This document shows, in pieces, positions 1 to 7,951 of a stretch of DNA of 64,000 nucleotides; position 1 is the first letter of the stretch; every line of letters starts with the position of its first letter. The position numbers and the translations under genes are program-made. The notes under the pieces are model-generated. The model saw only the letters and a program-made list of their open reading frames with translations. It had not been told where the DNA came from and searched no databases. The DNA comes from Actinomadura rudentiformis (GTDB taxonomy: Bacteria > Actinomycetota > Actinomycetes > Streptosporangiales > Streptosporangiaceae): contig NZ_WBMT01000005.1 of the NCBI RefSeq assembly GCF_008923185.1, positions 248,001-312,000 on the forward strand, in the 5' to 3' direction.

Positions 1-71
1 CAGCGCGGCGCACGGCGGCGCCATGCGCGCCGCCCGCGCCGCCCGCGGCCCTCGATCGACTCGCGGGCCAC
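1..71 (-). CDS. Probable ABC sugar permease, N-terminal fragment
   Basis: Reading leftwards from a GTG at 71, the sequence stays open to the window edge and encodes a short, very arginine-rich N-terminus (MARESIEGRG then Arg-rich). That is the usual look of the cytoplasmic N-terminus of a MalF-type permease. It lies 23 nt downstream of the binding-protein gene on the same strand, where a permease is expected. Only about 23 codons are visible, so the assignment rests on context. An ATG at 24 in another frame is the alternative start. Confidence 0.35.
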   Translation of the reverse strand, partial: MARESIEGRGRRGRRAWRRRAPR

Positions 72-94
72 GGGCGGCGTGACGTCCGGGCTCG

Positions 95-1414
95 TCACTG
101 CGTGTTGTTGTTCTTGGCGGCGGTGACCAGCGCGCTCTGCAGCTTGGCCACGTCCTTGTTCTGGAGGAAGAGGCCGACCGCGGTGTCGATGTCGGCGTGC
201 CACCGCTTGCTGGAGTAGACGCCGTGCCAGAACGAGCCGGCCAGCTTGATGCCCGGCTTGTTCCACTCGTTCAGCGCGTACTCCAGGTAGCCCTTGTAGA
301 GGCTCTTGTCGGCGTCCTTACGGGCGGGGATGGAGCCCTTCTTCGGGTTGAAGAGGTCCTGGCCCTCCTTGCTGCCCGCGACCTTCAGCCACGCGAGGGC
401 GCCGCCGCGGTGCGGTGCGCCCTTGGGCAGGGTGAAGCTGTCGGACAGCCACATGTACGTGCCGTCAGTGCCGGGGGAGGCGGCGTACTTGAAGTCGGTG
501 CCGTCCTTCTTGCCGAGCCCGTTGGGCGCGGAGCCGGTGAAGTAGCCGTAGGCCCAGTCGCCCATGATGTTGAACGCGGCCTTGCCGTCCACGACCGCCT
601 TCGACGCGCCCTGCCAGTCGGTGGAGGCGGCCTCGGCCGTCGTGTACTTCATGATCTCGGCGAAGTCCGTCAGCGCCTTGGTCACGGCGGCGCTGCCCCA
701 GTCGGCGCCCGGCTTCCAGAGCGCGTTGTAGGCGTCGGTGCCGAGGTCGCCGAGCAGCACGCTCTCCAGCAGGTGGTTCGCGGTCCACTGGGCGCCCAGC
801 GACAGCGGGACCTTGCCGGTCTTGTCCTTGACCGCCTTGAGCGCCGTGATGAACTCGGCGACCGACTTGGGCGGGCCCGACAGCCCGGCGTCCTTCAGGA
901 TCCCGGGGTTGTACCACAGCATGTTCGAGCGGTGGATGTTCACCGGCACCGAGTAGATCTTGCCCTGGTAGGAGATCTGCTCCAGCAGTTGCTGCGGGTA
1001 GGCCTGGCGCAGGTTGTTCTCATCGTAGAACGCGTCGAGCGACTCGATCTGCCCCTGCTTGATGTAGTCGAGGAGCTCCGCGCCCGCGTGGCCCTGGAAC
1101 GAGTCCGGGGGCTTGCGGTTCTGGAGGCGGCTGGCCAGCACGGCCTGCGCCTGCGTGCCGGAGCCGCCCGCGATGGCGGCGTTGACGAACTTGGTCCCCG
1201 GGTTCTTCTTCTCGAAGTCGGCCTTCATGGCGTTCAGGCCGTCCGCCTCGCCCGGGCCGGTCCACCAGGAGAAGACCTCGACCTGCGAGGTGTCTCCGCC
1301 GCCCTTGCCGCCGTCGTCGTCATCACCACCGCCGCAACCGGAGATCAGCAGCGCTCCGCCGACCGCCACCGCGGCGAGTGTCTTCCATCGGATATGGACC
1401 TGAGGTACGTGCAT
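95..1414 (-). CDS. Sugar ABC transporter substrate-binding lipoprotein
   Basis: A 439-residue extracellular solute-binding protein of the CUT1 (carbohydrate) family. It should capture a sugar outside the membrane and pass it to a permease pair. A lipoprotein signal is visible: positive N-terminus, hydrophobic stretch and lipobox LISGC with the modified Cys at about residue 27, then a Gly/Asp linker. The mature domain begins VEVFSWWTGPGEADGLNAM, typical of the family, and includes the conserved GKAAFNIMGDWA segment. The ATG at 1414 is chosen because GGAGG lies just upstream; a further in-frame ATG at 1444 would put extra residues before the signal peptide. The sugar specificity cannot be read from sequence. 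The next gene downstream appears to be a permease. Confidence 0.9.
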   Translation of the reverse strand: MHVPQVHIRWKTLAAVAVGGALLISGCGGGDDDDGGKGGGDTSQVEVFSWWTGPGEADGLNAMKADFEKKNPGTKFVNAAIAGGSGTQAQAVLASRLQNRKPPDSFQGHAGAELLDYIKQGQIESLDAFYDENNLRQAYPQQLLEQISYQGKIYSVPVNIHRSNMLWYNPGILKDAGLSGPPKSVAEFITALKAVKDKTGKVPLSLGAQWTANHLLESVLLGDLGTDAYNALWKPGADWGSAAVTKALTDFAEIMKYTTAEAASTDWQGASKAVVDGKAAFNIMGDWAYGYFTGSAPNGLGKKDGTDFKYAASPGTDGTYMWLSDSFTLPKGAPHRGGALAWLKVAGSKEGQDLFNPKKGSIPARKDADKSLYKGYLEYALNEWNKPGIKLAGSFWHGVYSSKRWHADIDTAVGLFLQNKDVAKLQSALVTAAKNNNTQ

Positions 1415-1599
1415 CGTCCGTCCTCCCTCATCCGACCAATCCACCCCGCCCGACCCTCCGGCCGGATCAGCCGCACTAACAAGCGTCCGTTCGGTGGGCG
1501 CGCCGGGTCAACACCGGCGAGCGAACCGAAATCGTCCGGTTATAAGCCTGGTGAGAGCGTATCCAGGGGTGGCGTCCCGGCCCGGGGGGCACGCCGATG

Positions 1600-1645
1600 G
1601 AGATCGCCAGGTGAGGGCGGGTGAGATCACCAGGTGAGGGCCGGT
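1600..1645. repeat. 23-bp tandem duplication spanning the idi stop
   Basis: Bases 1600-1622 and 1623-1645 match at 21 of 23 positions. The copy at 1623-1645 holds the last codons and stop of idi (1627-1629); the other copy lies immediately downstream, where the stop equivalent is mutated. Confidence 0.8.
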
Positions 1646-2208
1646 GGGAGGTCGCCGGTGCCCGCGTCGGGCCAGCCGAGCGGGGGGCCGAGCGGAGCGA
1701 GCTCGGCGAGCTGCAGCCGGTACCAGGGCGAGGAGTCGGGGTGCCGGACGAGCTCCAGGCACTCGTCCCACGACCGCCACTCGGCCTCGGCCACCTCCGC
1801 GGGATCGAGTCCGGGGCGGGGCTCGGCCTCCGCCGTGACCGCCCGTACGACGGGGCAGCGCTCGTACTCGACGACGCCGTCCGAGGCCGTCGCCCGGTAG
1901 CGGAAGCGTGGCAGCACCGACGTGATCGTGTCGGCCGTCACGCCCAGCTCGGTCTCCAGGCGCCGCAGCACCGCCGCGCGCAGTCCCTCGCCGGGGCCGG
2001 GGTGGCCGCAGCAGCTGCCCGTCCACACCCCCGGGAAGGTCCGCTTGTCCAGCGCGCGCCGGGTGATCAGCACCCGGCCGTTCGGGTCGACCAGATAGCA
2101 GGAAAAGGCCAGGTGATAAGGGGTATCGCGATGGTGACTCTCCGCTTTCGGGGCGGTACCAATTGCTTCGTCGGCCTCGTTGAGCAGGACTATCTCCTCG
2201 GCACCCAT
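1627..2208 (-). CDS. idi: Isopentenyl-diphosphate delta-isomerase, type I
   Basis: A 193-residue Nudix-fold enzyme that interconverts isopentenyl and dimethylallyl diphosphate in the cytoplasm. The active-site cysteine region GSCCGHPGPGE (Cys 66/67) and the metal/Glu region VVEYERCP (around residues 112-118) match type I isomerases, and the length is normal. It is divergent from dxs, the entry enzyme of the MEP pathway, with 175 nt between the starts, so both ends of isoprenoid precursor supply sit together. The ATG at 2208 gives the expected N-terminus EEIVLLNEADEAIGTAPK. The 3' end is tandemly duplicated (1600-1645). Confidence 0.95.
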   Translation of the reverse strand: MGAEEIVLLNEADEAIGTAPKAESHHRDTPYHLAFSCYLVDPNGRVLITRRALDKRTFPGVWTGSCCGHPGPGEGLRAAVLRRLETELGVTADTITSVLPRFRYRATASDGVVEYERCPVVRAVTAEAEPRPGLDPAEVAEAEWRSWDECLELVRHPDSSPWYRLQLAELAPLGPPLGWPDAGTGDLPPALTW

Positions 2209-2265
2209 GGCTCTACAGATACCGCACTCAGGGCCTGTGGAGATTCGGTGTAGAGAAACTCGGGA

Positions 2266-2282
2266 GGCCTTGCCCCAAGGCC
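2266..2282. promoter_or_regulatory. Palindrome between idi and dxs
   Basis: GGCCTTG, 3-nt centre, CAAGGCC: a perfect 7-bp inverted repeat in the 175-nt divergent region. It lies 58 nt upstream of idi and 101 nt upstream of dxs. It could be an operator for either gene or a small RNA hairpin; no known regulator motif was recognised. Confidence 0.35.
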
Positions 2283-2383
2283 CATCGTTGGCAAAGCGGG
2301 ACTAAACTCGGCAAGACCCGGGGGGAGCCTGGGGCACGCGTCCCCGACGGAGCAACCTGAAGGGGGAAGGGGAGGTAGGTGGG

Positions 2384-4297
2384 GTGAGCTTGCTGGAGTC
2401 GATCACGGGTCCGGAGGACCTCAAGCGACTGGACGCCACGCAGTTGCCGCAGCTCGCGAGGGAGATCCGGGAGTTCATGGTGGACGCGGTCTCCAAGACC
2501 GGCGGTCACCTGGGCCCCAGCCTGGGGGTGGTCGAGCTCACCATGGCCCTGCACCGGGTCTTCGCCTCGCCGCACGACAAGATCCTCTTCGACACCGGGC
2601 ACCAGGCGTACGTGCACAAGATGCTCACCGGCCGGCACGACTGGGCGCTGCTGCGCCAGCGCGGCGGCCTGTCGGGCTACCCGAGCCAGTCCGAGTCCGA
2701 GCACGACCTGATCGAGAACTCCCACGCCTCCACCGCCCTGTCGTACGCCGACGGGCTGGCCAAGGCCTATCAGCTGCGCGGCGAGTCGCGCAGTGTCGTC
2801 GCCGTCGTCGGCGACGGCGCGCTGACCGGCGGCATGTGCTGGGAGGCGCTCAACAACATCGCGGCGGGCAAGGACCGCCCGGTCATCATCGTGGTGAACG
2901 ACAACGGCCGGTCCTACTCCCCGACGATCGGCGGGCTGGCCAGCCATCTGGCCAACCTGCGGGTGACGCAGGGCTACGAGCACGCGCTCGACCTCATCAA
3001 GAAGACCGTGCCGAGGGCCCCGATCGTGGGCAATCTCACCTACGAGGCGCTGCACGGCATCAAGAAGGGCCTCAAGGACGTCCTGCAGCCGCAGGCCATG
3101 TTCGAGGACCTCGGCATGAAGTACGTCGGACCCATCGACGGCCATGACGAGGAGGCCGTCGAGCGCGCCCTCCGCAAGGCCCGCGGGTTCGGCGGCCCGG
3201 TGATCGTGCACTGCATCACCCAGAAGGGCCGCGGCTACGCCCCCGCCGAGAACCACGAGGAAGACTGCTTCCACGGCCCCGGCGCGTTCGACCCGGTCAC
3301 CGGCGAGATCAAGGCCAAGGGCGGCGGCCCGAGCTGGACCAAGGTGTTCGGCGAGGAGATGCTCGCCATCGGCGGCGAGCGCCGCGACGTCGTCGGCATC
3401 ACCGCCGCCATGCTCCACCCGGTCGGCCTGGCGCCGTTCGCCGACGCGTTCCCCGACCGCATCTACGACGTCGGCATCGCCGAGCAGCACGCCGCCACCT
3501 CCGCCGCCGGCCTGGCGATGGGCGGGCTGCACCCGGTGGTCGCGCTCTACGCGACGTTCCTCAACCGCGCGTTCGACCAGGTGCTGATGGACGTCGCGCT
3601 GCACAAGCTGCCGGTGACGTTCGCCCTCGACCGGTCCGGCGTGACCGGCAACGACGGCGCCAGCCACAACGGCATGTGGGACCTGTCGATCCTGCAGCTG
3701 GTCCCCGGCCTGCGCCTGGCCGTCCCGCGTGACGGCGCCCGGCTGCGCGAGCTGCTGCGCGACTGCGTGGCGATCTCCGACGGCCCGACCGCGATCCGCT
3801 ACCCCAAGGGCCCGGTCGGCGCCGACATCGAGGGCATCGACACCGTCGGCGGGATGGACGTGCTCGCCCGCCATGACGGCGCCAACGGCGCCCGGGTCCT
3901 CATCGTGAGCGTCGGCCCCATGGCCGCCGCCGCGGTCGCCGCCGCCGACCGGCTGCAGGCCCAGGGCATCGGCGTCACGGTCGTCGACCCGCGCTGGGTC
4001 AAGCCGCTCGACCCCGCCCTGGCCGGGCTGGTCGCCGAGCACAGCCTGGTCGCCGTGGTCGAGGACAACGGCCGCACCGGCGGCGTGGGCGACGCCGTGG
4101 GGCGTCTCCTGCGCGACGCCGCCGTCGACATCCCGCTGCGCACCTTCGGCATCCCGCAGGAGTTCCTCGACCACGCCTCGCGCGGCGAGATCCTCACCGA
4201 CATCGGCCTGAACGAGCAGGACCTCGCCCGCGACATCACCGAGGCCTTCGCCAAGGTGACCAACATCGAGGCCCCGCACCCGGCCCCCGCCGACTGA
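2384..4297 (+). CDS. dxs: 1-deoxy-D-xylulose-5-phosphate synthase
   Basis: A 637-residue thiamine-diphosphate enzyme that condenses pyruvate with glyceraldehyde 3-phosphate, the first and flux-controlling step of the MEP isoprenoid pathway. Visible signatures: the N-terminal [12 protein letters not shown] segment, the ThDP/Mg motif GDGALTGG...NDN (residues 143-174), the transketolase-type pyrimidine domain with DVGIAEQHA, and the C-terminal transketolase domain with [11 protein letters not shown]. The GTG at 2384 follows a strong purine-rich Shine-Dalgarno (GGGGAGG). It is convergent with the small gene at 4347-4712; a long hairpin lies between them. Confidence 0.97.
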   Translation: MSLLESITGPEDLKRLDATQLPQLAREIREFMVDAVSKTGGHLGPSLGVVELTMALHRVFASPHDKILFDTGHQAYVHKMLTGRHDWALLRQRGGLSGYPSQSESEHDLIENSHASTALSYADGLAKAYQLRGESRSVVAVVGDGALTGGMCWEALNNIAAGKDRPVIIVVNDNGRSYSPTIGGLASHLANLRVTQGYEHALDLIKKTVPRAPIVGNLTYEALHGIKKGLKDVLQPQAMFEDLGMKYVGPIDGHDEEAVERALRKARGFGGPVIVHCITQKGRGYAPAENHEEDCFHGPGAFDPVTGEIKAKGGGPSWTKVFGEEMLAIGGERRDVVGITAAMLHPVGLAPFADAFPDRIYDVGIAEQHAATSAAGLAMGGLHPVVALYATFLNRAFDQVLMDVALHKLPVTFALDRSGVTGNDGASHNGMWDLSILQLVPGLRLAVPRDGARLRELLRDCVAISDGPTAIRYPKGPVGADIEGIDTVGGMDVLARHDGANGARVLIVSVGPMAAAAVAAADRLQAQGIGVTVVDPRWVKPLDPALAGLVAEHSLVAVVEDNGRTGGVGDAVGRLLRDAAVDIPLRTFGIPQEFLDHASRGEILTDIGLNEQDLARDITEAFAKVTNIEAPHPAPAD

Positions 4298-4304
4298 GCA
4301 CCCG

Positions 4305-4365
4305 CTCCGCCGGAGACCGTCTGAGCCGCTCGTCACGGCGGCGGGCTCAGACGCCTTCGGCGGAG
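4305..4365. terminator. Nested hairpin between dxs and the 4347 gene
   Basis: Outer arms CTCCGCCG (4305-4312) / CGGCGGAG (4358-4365) enclose inner arms CGTCTGAGCC (4318-4327) / GGCTCAGACG (4344-4353). The structure lies 8 nt past the dxs stop and overlaps the last codons of the convergent gene, so it can serve transcripts from both directions. There is no clear T-run. Confidence 0.6.
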
Positions 4366-4712
4366 TGGAGTTGCCAGAAGTGGGTGATGGACGCCGTGGG
4401 CGTGCCGAGCTCGCGACCGGAATAGGTCCAGCGGCCGGTCAGGCGCCACGGCCGGCCGGCGCCGTCGCGGACGAAGATCTGGAGCGGGAACGTCACGTCG
4501 TGGGCCCTGATGACGCCCGCCGGATCGACGGCAGCCGCCAGCTCGGGCTCGCCTTCGCAGCGCACTCCCATCACCTGCGTGCCTGCGTCCTGGCGCAGCA
4601 GGCCCCGCGTCAGGTCGTAGACGAGTACGGAGACGTAGTCCGGACCGAGCCACCGCAGATCGGGCAGCATGCCGGGCGGGGGGAATCCGTACAGTTCTGG
4701 ACCGCCGGTCAC
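4347..4712 (-). CDS. Hypothetical protein (121 aa)
   Basis: A 121-residue soluble protein I do not recognise. It has no signal peptide or membrane segment. It begins MTGGPELYGFPPPG and contains a compact mixed alpha/beta sequence ending in ITHFWQLHSAEGV. Charged and hydrophobic residues alternate as in a small beta-rich domain, and codon use matches its neighbours. It is convergent with dxs, and its last codons lie inside the terminator hairpin. No operon partner is close: fprA ends 164 nt upstream of its start. No function can be assigned. Confidence 0.7.
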   Translation of the reverse strand: MTGGPELYGFPPPGMLPDLRWLGPDYVSVLVYDLTRGLLRQDAGTQVMGVRCEGEPELAAAVDPAGVIRAHDVTFPLQIFVRDGAGRPWRLTGRWTYSGRELGTPTASITHFWQLHSAEGV

Positions 4713-4876
4713 ACGCGCACCGTAGCGCTCCGATCACACTCCCGTCACTACTTCCGCACGGCATGTCTCGCTCTTTCGGGAGTTTGCCGCGATTGGCCCG
4801 GAAGATTGTGCGATTCGGAAGGACACGCCGGGGTAAAGCGACTCTTCGGCGGTTTCGACCCGCTCGTTCCGGCTTT

Positions 4877-6232
4877 TCAGGACGGGTGACAGGCCTTTCG
4901 CATTGCTTCCCAGTGGGCCAGTTTGACCCTTTCGCCCCGGGCGAGTGAACGCGCCAGTTCGATCTCGGCGGCATCCAGATTGAGCCAGTCGGCGTAGGTG
5001 ACGATCGGCAGGCCGCGGGACTCCAGCAGCTCCTCGATCTTGTGGGCGGGGGGCTCCTCCCGGCCCGAGAGGTCGGCGAGCAGGTGCCGCACGGTCTCGG
5101 CGGCGTCGGCCTTGTTGGTGCCGACGACGCCGGTCGGGCCGCGCTTGATCCAGCCCGCCACGTACTCGCGGGGGATCTGCGCGCCGTCGGGCCCGATGAT
5201 GCGGCCGCCCTCGTTCGGCACCACGTACGAACGTTCGTCGAACGGCACGCCCTCCAGCGCGACGCTCTGGTAGCCGACAGAGCGGAGCACCATGCCGACC
5301 GGGAGCGTCTCGTACTCCCCGGTGCCCGCCACGCGGCCCGTCTCGTCCAGACGCGTGCGTTCCAGGCGCAGCGCCTCCACCCGGCCGGTGCCGGTGATCT
5401 CCTTGGGGGCGAGCCAGAATCGCACGTCGATCCGTCGCGGCCGGTCACCTGCGGGCTCCCCGGTCCAGCCGTTCAGCACCTTGATGTTGCCGCGCACGTG
5501 CCGGTCGTTCTCGGCGACCTCGGCGCTCGCCGGATCGAGCTCCATGTCCTCGGGCCGCACGTGGATCTCGGCGTTGGGCAGATCGCCGAGCTCGCGCGCC
5601 TCCTTGGTCGTGAACTTGGCCTGCGCCGGCCCGCGTCGCCCGATCATGTGGATGCGGCGCACCCGGCTCTTGGACAGCGCCTCCAGCACGTGCTCGGGAA
5701 CGTCGGTCTCGCGCAGCTCGTCGGCGGTCTTGGCCAGGATCCGCACGACGTCGACGGCGACGTTGCCGACGCCGATGACGGCGACCTCCTCGACCGACAG
5801 GTCGAACGCGTGGTCGGCGGCGTCGGGGTGGCCGCAGTACCAGTTGACGAAGTCGGTGGCGGCGACGCTGCCGGGCAGGTCCTCGCCGGGGATGCCCAGA
5901 TGCCGGTCGACCATGGCGCCGGTCGAGTAGATCACCGCGTCGTAGCAGTCGAGGAGGTCGGTGCGGGTCACGTCACGGCCCAGCTCCACGCAGCCGAAGA
6001 ACCGCACGTCCGCGGTCTCCAGCACGCGCTGCAGATAGCGGGCGATCGACTTGATCGACTTGTGGTCCGGGGCGACCCCGTATCTGACCAGCCCGTACGG
6101 CGTCGGCAGCCGGTCGAAGACGTCGACCTTCACCTCGCCGTCCGTCTGCTTCACCAGGGCCTCGGCGGCGTAGAGGCCCGCCGGTCCCGATCCGATCACC
6201 GCAACCTGCAGAGGAGCTGCCATGGGCGCCAT
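4877..6232 (-). CDS. fprA: NADPH-ferredoxin reductase, FprA type
   Basis: A 451-residue FAD flavoprotein of the adrenodoxin-reductase-like family, which moves electrons between NADPH and ferredoxin, for example to supply cytochromes P450. The N-terminal FAD motif VIGSGPAGLYAAE, the PTPYGLVRYGVAPDH segment, the NADP-binding motif VIGVGNVAVDV and the C-terminal segment AGWIKRGPTGVVGTNK are all typical. An in-frame ATG at 6223 is an equally good start because neither has a clear Shine-Dalgarno. It is a monocistron-like gene; the amino acid permease ends 71 nt upstream of its start on the same strand. It is a plausible partner for the P450 at 16509, though that is inference. Confidence 0.9.
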   Translation of the reverse strand: MAPMAAPLQVAVIGSGPAGLYAAEALVKQTDGEVKVDVFDRLPTPYGLVRYGVAPDHKSIKSIARYLQRVLETADVRFFGCVELGRDVTRTDLLDCYDAVIYSTGAMVDRHLGIPGEDLPGSVAATDFVNWYCGHPDAADHAFDLSVEEVAVIGVGNVAVDVVRILAKTADELRETDVPEHVLEALSKSRVRRIHMIGRRGPAQAKFTTKEARELGDLPNAEIHVRPEDMELDPASAEVAENDRHVRGNIKVLNGWTGEPAGDRPRRIDVRFWLAPKEITGTGRVEALRLERTRLDETGRVAGTGEYETLPVGMVLRSVGYQSVALEGVPFDERSYVVPNEGGRIIGPDGAQIPREYVAGWIKRGPTGVVGTNKADAAETVRHLLADLSGREEPPAHKIEELLESRGLPIVTYADWLNLDAAEIELARSLARGERVKLAHWEAMRKACHPS

Positions 6233-6303
6233 TGTGCCCAGGCGAGCGGCAAAAGGACACAGGGAACCGGATCATCGGGGCCCGTGTCGTACGCCGTCCG
6301 GGG

Positions 6304-7788
6304 TCAGGGAGCCTTCGCGCCGGCCCGGTCGAGGCCGAGGCGGCTGTGGCGGCGGCCGTACCCGAAGTAGATCAGGACGCCGACCGCCATCCAGGCCAGG
6401 AACCGCAGCCAGGTGTCCACCGGCAGGTTGAGCATCACGAAGAGACAGGCCAGCACCGACAGGATCGGGGTCAGCGGCACCATCGGAGTACGGAACGCGC
6501 GGGGCAGCTCGGGCCTGGTGCGCCGCAGGATCACCACGCCGACCGACACGACCACGAAGGCGAAGAGCGTGCCGATGTTGACCAGCTCGGCCAGCTTGGA
6601 CAGCGGGATGAATCCGGCGAGCGCCGCCACGATCACGCCCATGATGATCGTCGAACGGTACGGCGTGCCGAACCTGGGGTGGACGGCCGACAACCAGGGC
6701 GGCATGAGACCGTCGCGGCTCATCGCGAAGAAGACGCGGCTCTGGCCGAGCAGGAGGATCAGCACCACGGTCGTGAGCCCGACGACGGCGCCGATGCTGA
6801 TGACGGTGGCGAACCCCGAACGTCCCGCGGCCTTGAACGCGTCGGCCAGCGGCGCGTCGGTGCTGAGCTGCTTGTAGTTCTGCATGCCCACGACGACCAG
6901 GGACACCGCCGCGTACAGCGTGGCGGTGATGGCGAGCGACCCGATGAGGCCGATCGGCATGTCGCGCTGCGGGCGCCGGGACTCCTCGGCCGCTGTGGCG
7001 ACGATGTCGAAGCCGATGTAGGCGAAGAACACCAGCGCGACGGCGGCGAAGATGCCGAGCCACCCGAAGCTCACCGGCGTGATGCCGAACAGCACCTGCA
7101 TGAGCGGTGCGTGCATCCCCTCCACCGAGGGGGTGGACTGCGACGGCGGGATGAACGGCGTGTAGTTGTCGGCCTTGATGAAGAACAGGCCCGCGATGAT
7201 CACCAGCAGCACGATCGAGACCTTGATCGCCACGACCGCCGCGTTCACCCGAGAAGTGATCTTGATGCCGAGCACGAGCACCGCGGTGACCGCCAGGACC
7301 AGCAGGATCGCCGGGATGTTGACGGTGCCGCCCTCGCCCGGCGGATTGCTGATGGACGCGGGCAGCGTGATGCCCATGTCGTCCAGCAGTGAGGCGGCGT
7401 AGCCCGCCCAGCCGACCGACACCACGGCGGCGCCGAGGGCCAGCTCCAGGATCAGGTCCCAGCCGATGATCCAGGCGGGGAACTCGCCGAGCGTCGCGTA
7501 CGAGAACGTGTAGGCGGAGCCCGCCACCGGCACGGTCGAGGCGAACTCGGCGTAGCAGAGCGCGGCGAGGCCGCAGACGACGGCGGCGAGGATGAACGAG
7601 ATGGCGACCGCCGGTCCGGCCTTGTCCTTGGCCACCTGCCCGGTGAGCACGAAGATGCCGGTGCCGATGATCACGCCGACGCCGAAGATGACCAGGTCGA
7701 GCGCCGACAGATCGCGGCGGAGCCGGTGGCCCGGCTCCTCGGTGTCCTGGATCGACTGCTCGACGGACTTGGTGCGAAACAGGCTCAC
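6304..7788 (-). CDS. APC-family amino acid permease
   Basis: A 494-residue integral membrane transporter of the APC superfamily, close in style to cationic amino acid transporters (YfnA/CAT type). The N-terminal signature DLVIFGVGVIIGTGIFVLTG is the first broken helix of the fold, and about 12 hydrophobic segments follow, including GFDIVATAAEESRRPQRD. The reading frame continues upstream without a sensible protein. The GTG at 7788 is chosen because AAGGG precedes it and because homologous proteins begin close to this point (MSLFRTKSVEQSI). The substrate is not determinable. Confidence 0.88.
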   Translation of the reverse strand: MSLFRTKSVEQSIQDTEEPGHRLRRDLSALDLVIFGVGVIIGTGIFVLTGQVAKDKAGPAVAISFILAAVVCGLAALCYAEFASTVPVAGSAYTFSYATLGEFPAWIIGWDLILELALGAAVVSVGWAGYAASLLDDMGITLPASISNPPGEGGTVNIPAILLVLAVTAVLVLGIKITSRVNAAVVAIKVSIVLLVIIAGLFFIKADNYTPFIPPSQSTPSVEGMHAPLMQVLFGITPVSFGWLGIFAAVALVFFAYIGFDIVATAAEESRRPQRDMPIGLIGSLAITATLYAAVSLVVVGMQNYKQLSTDAPLADAFKAAGRSGFATVISIGAVVGLTTVVLILLLGQSRVFFAMSRDGLMPPWLSAVHPRFGTPYRSTIIMGVIVAALAGFIPLSKLAELVNIGTLFAFVVVSVGVVILRRTRPELPRAFRTPMVPLTPILSVLACLFVMLNLPVDTWLRFLAWMAVGVLIYFGYGRRHSRLGLDRAGAKAP

Positions 7789-7891
7789 CGTTCTTGACCC
7801 TTCACGCCGGGTGACACGACCGGGAGGATCATCACCGGTTCCGCACGGCCGAAACACGCCGCAGTCGGTCAAACCGCAGGAAGCACGCAAA

Positions 7892-7920
7892 GAGGCGCCC
7901 CGAAAAGCTCGGGACGCCTC
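7892..7920 (-). terminator. Rho-independent terminator of the fadAB operon
   Basis: Twelve-bp stem with a 5-nt loop, 31 nt past the fadB stop, followed on the minus strand by TCTTTG. The one imperfect position is a C/A mismatch if read on the plus strand but a G-U pair in minus-strand RNA, so it is built to work for fadAB. Confidence 0.75.
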
Positions 7921-7951
7921 CTCCTCCCGCCATGCGGCAGGCCGGCGCGGT

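Noticed and set aside
465..917. Arg/Gly-rich reading antisense-frame inside the binding-protein gene
   Set aside because: A shifted-frame shadow; the binding-protein frame has a complete signal, fold and ribosome-binding site.
2209..2383. Thiamine riboswitch before dxs (CCTGA-like string)
   Set aside because: The CTGAGA core and the paired stems of the TPP aptamer are absent.
2228..4336. A 702-residue reading antisense to dxs
   Set aside because: It has no protein-like composition (runs of Val/Asp/Gly/Arg) and mirrors the codons of dxs, as in most long antisense readings of GC-rich DNA.
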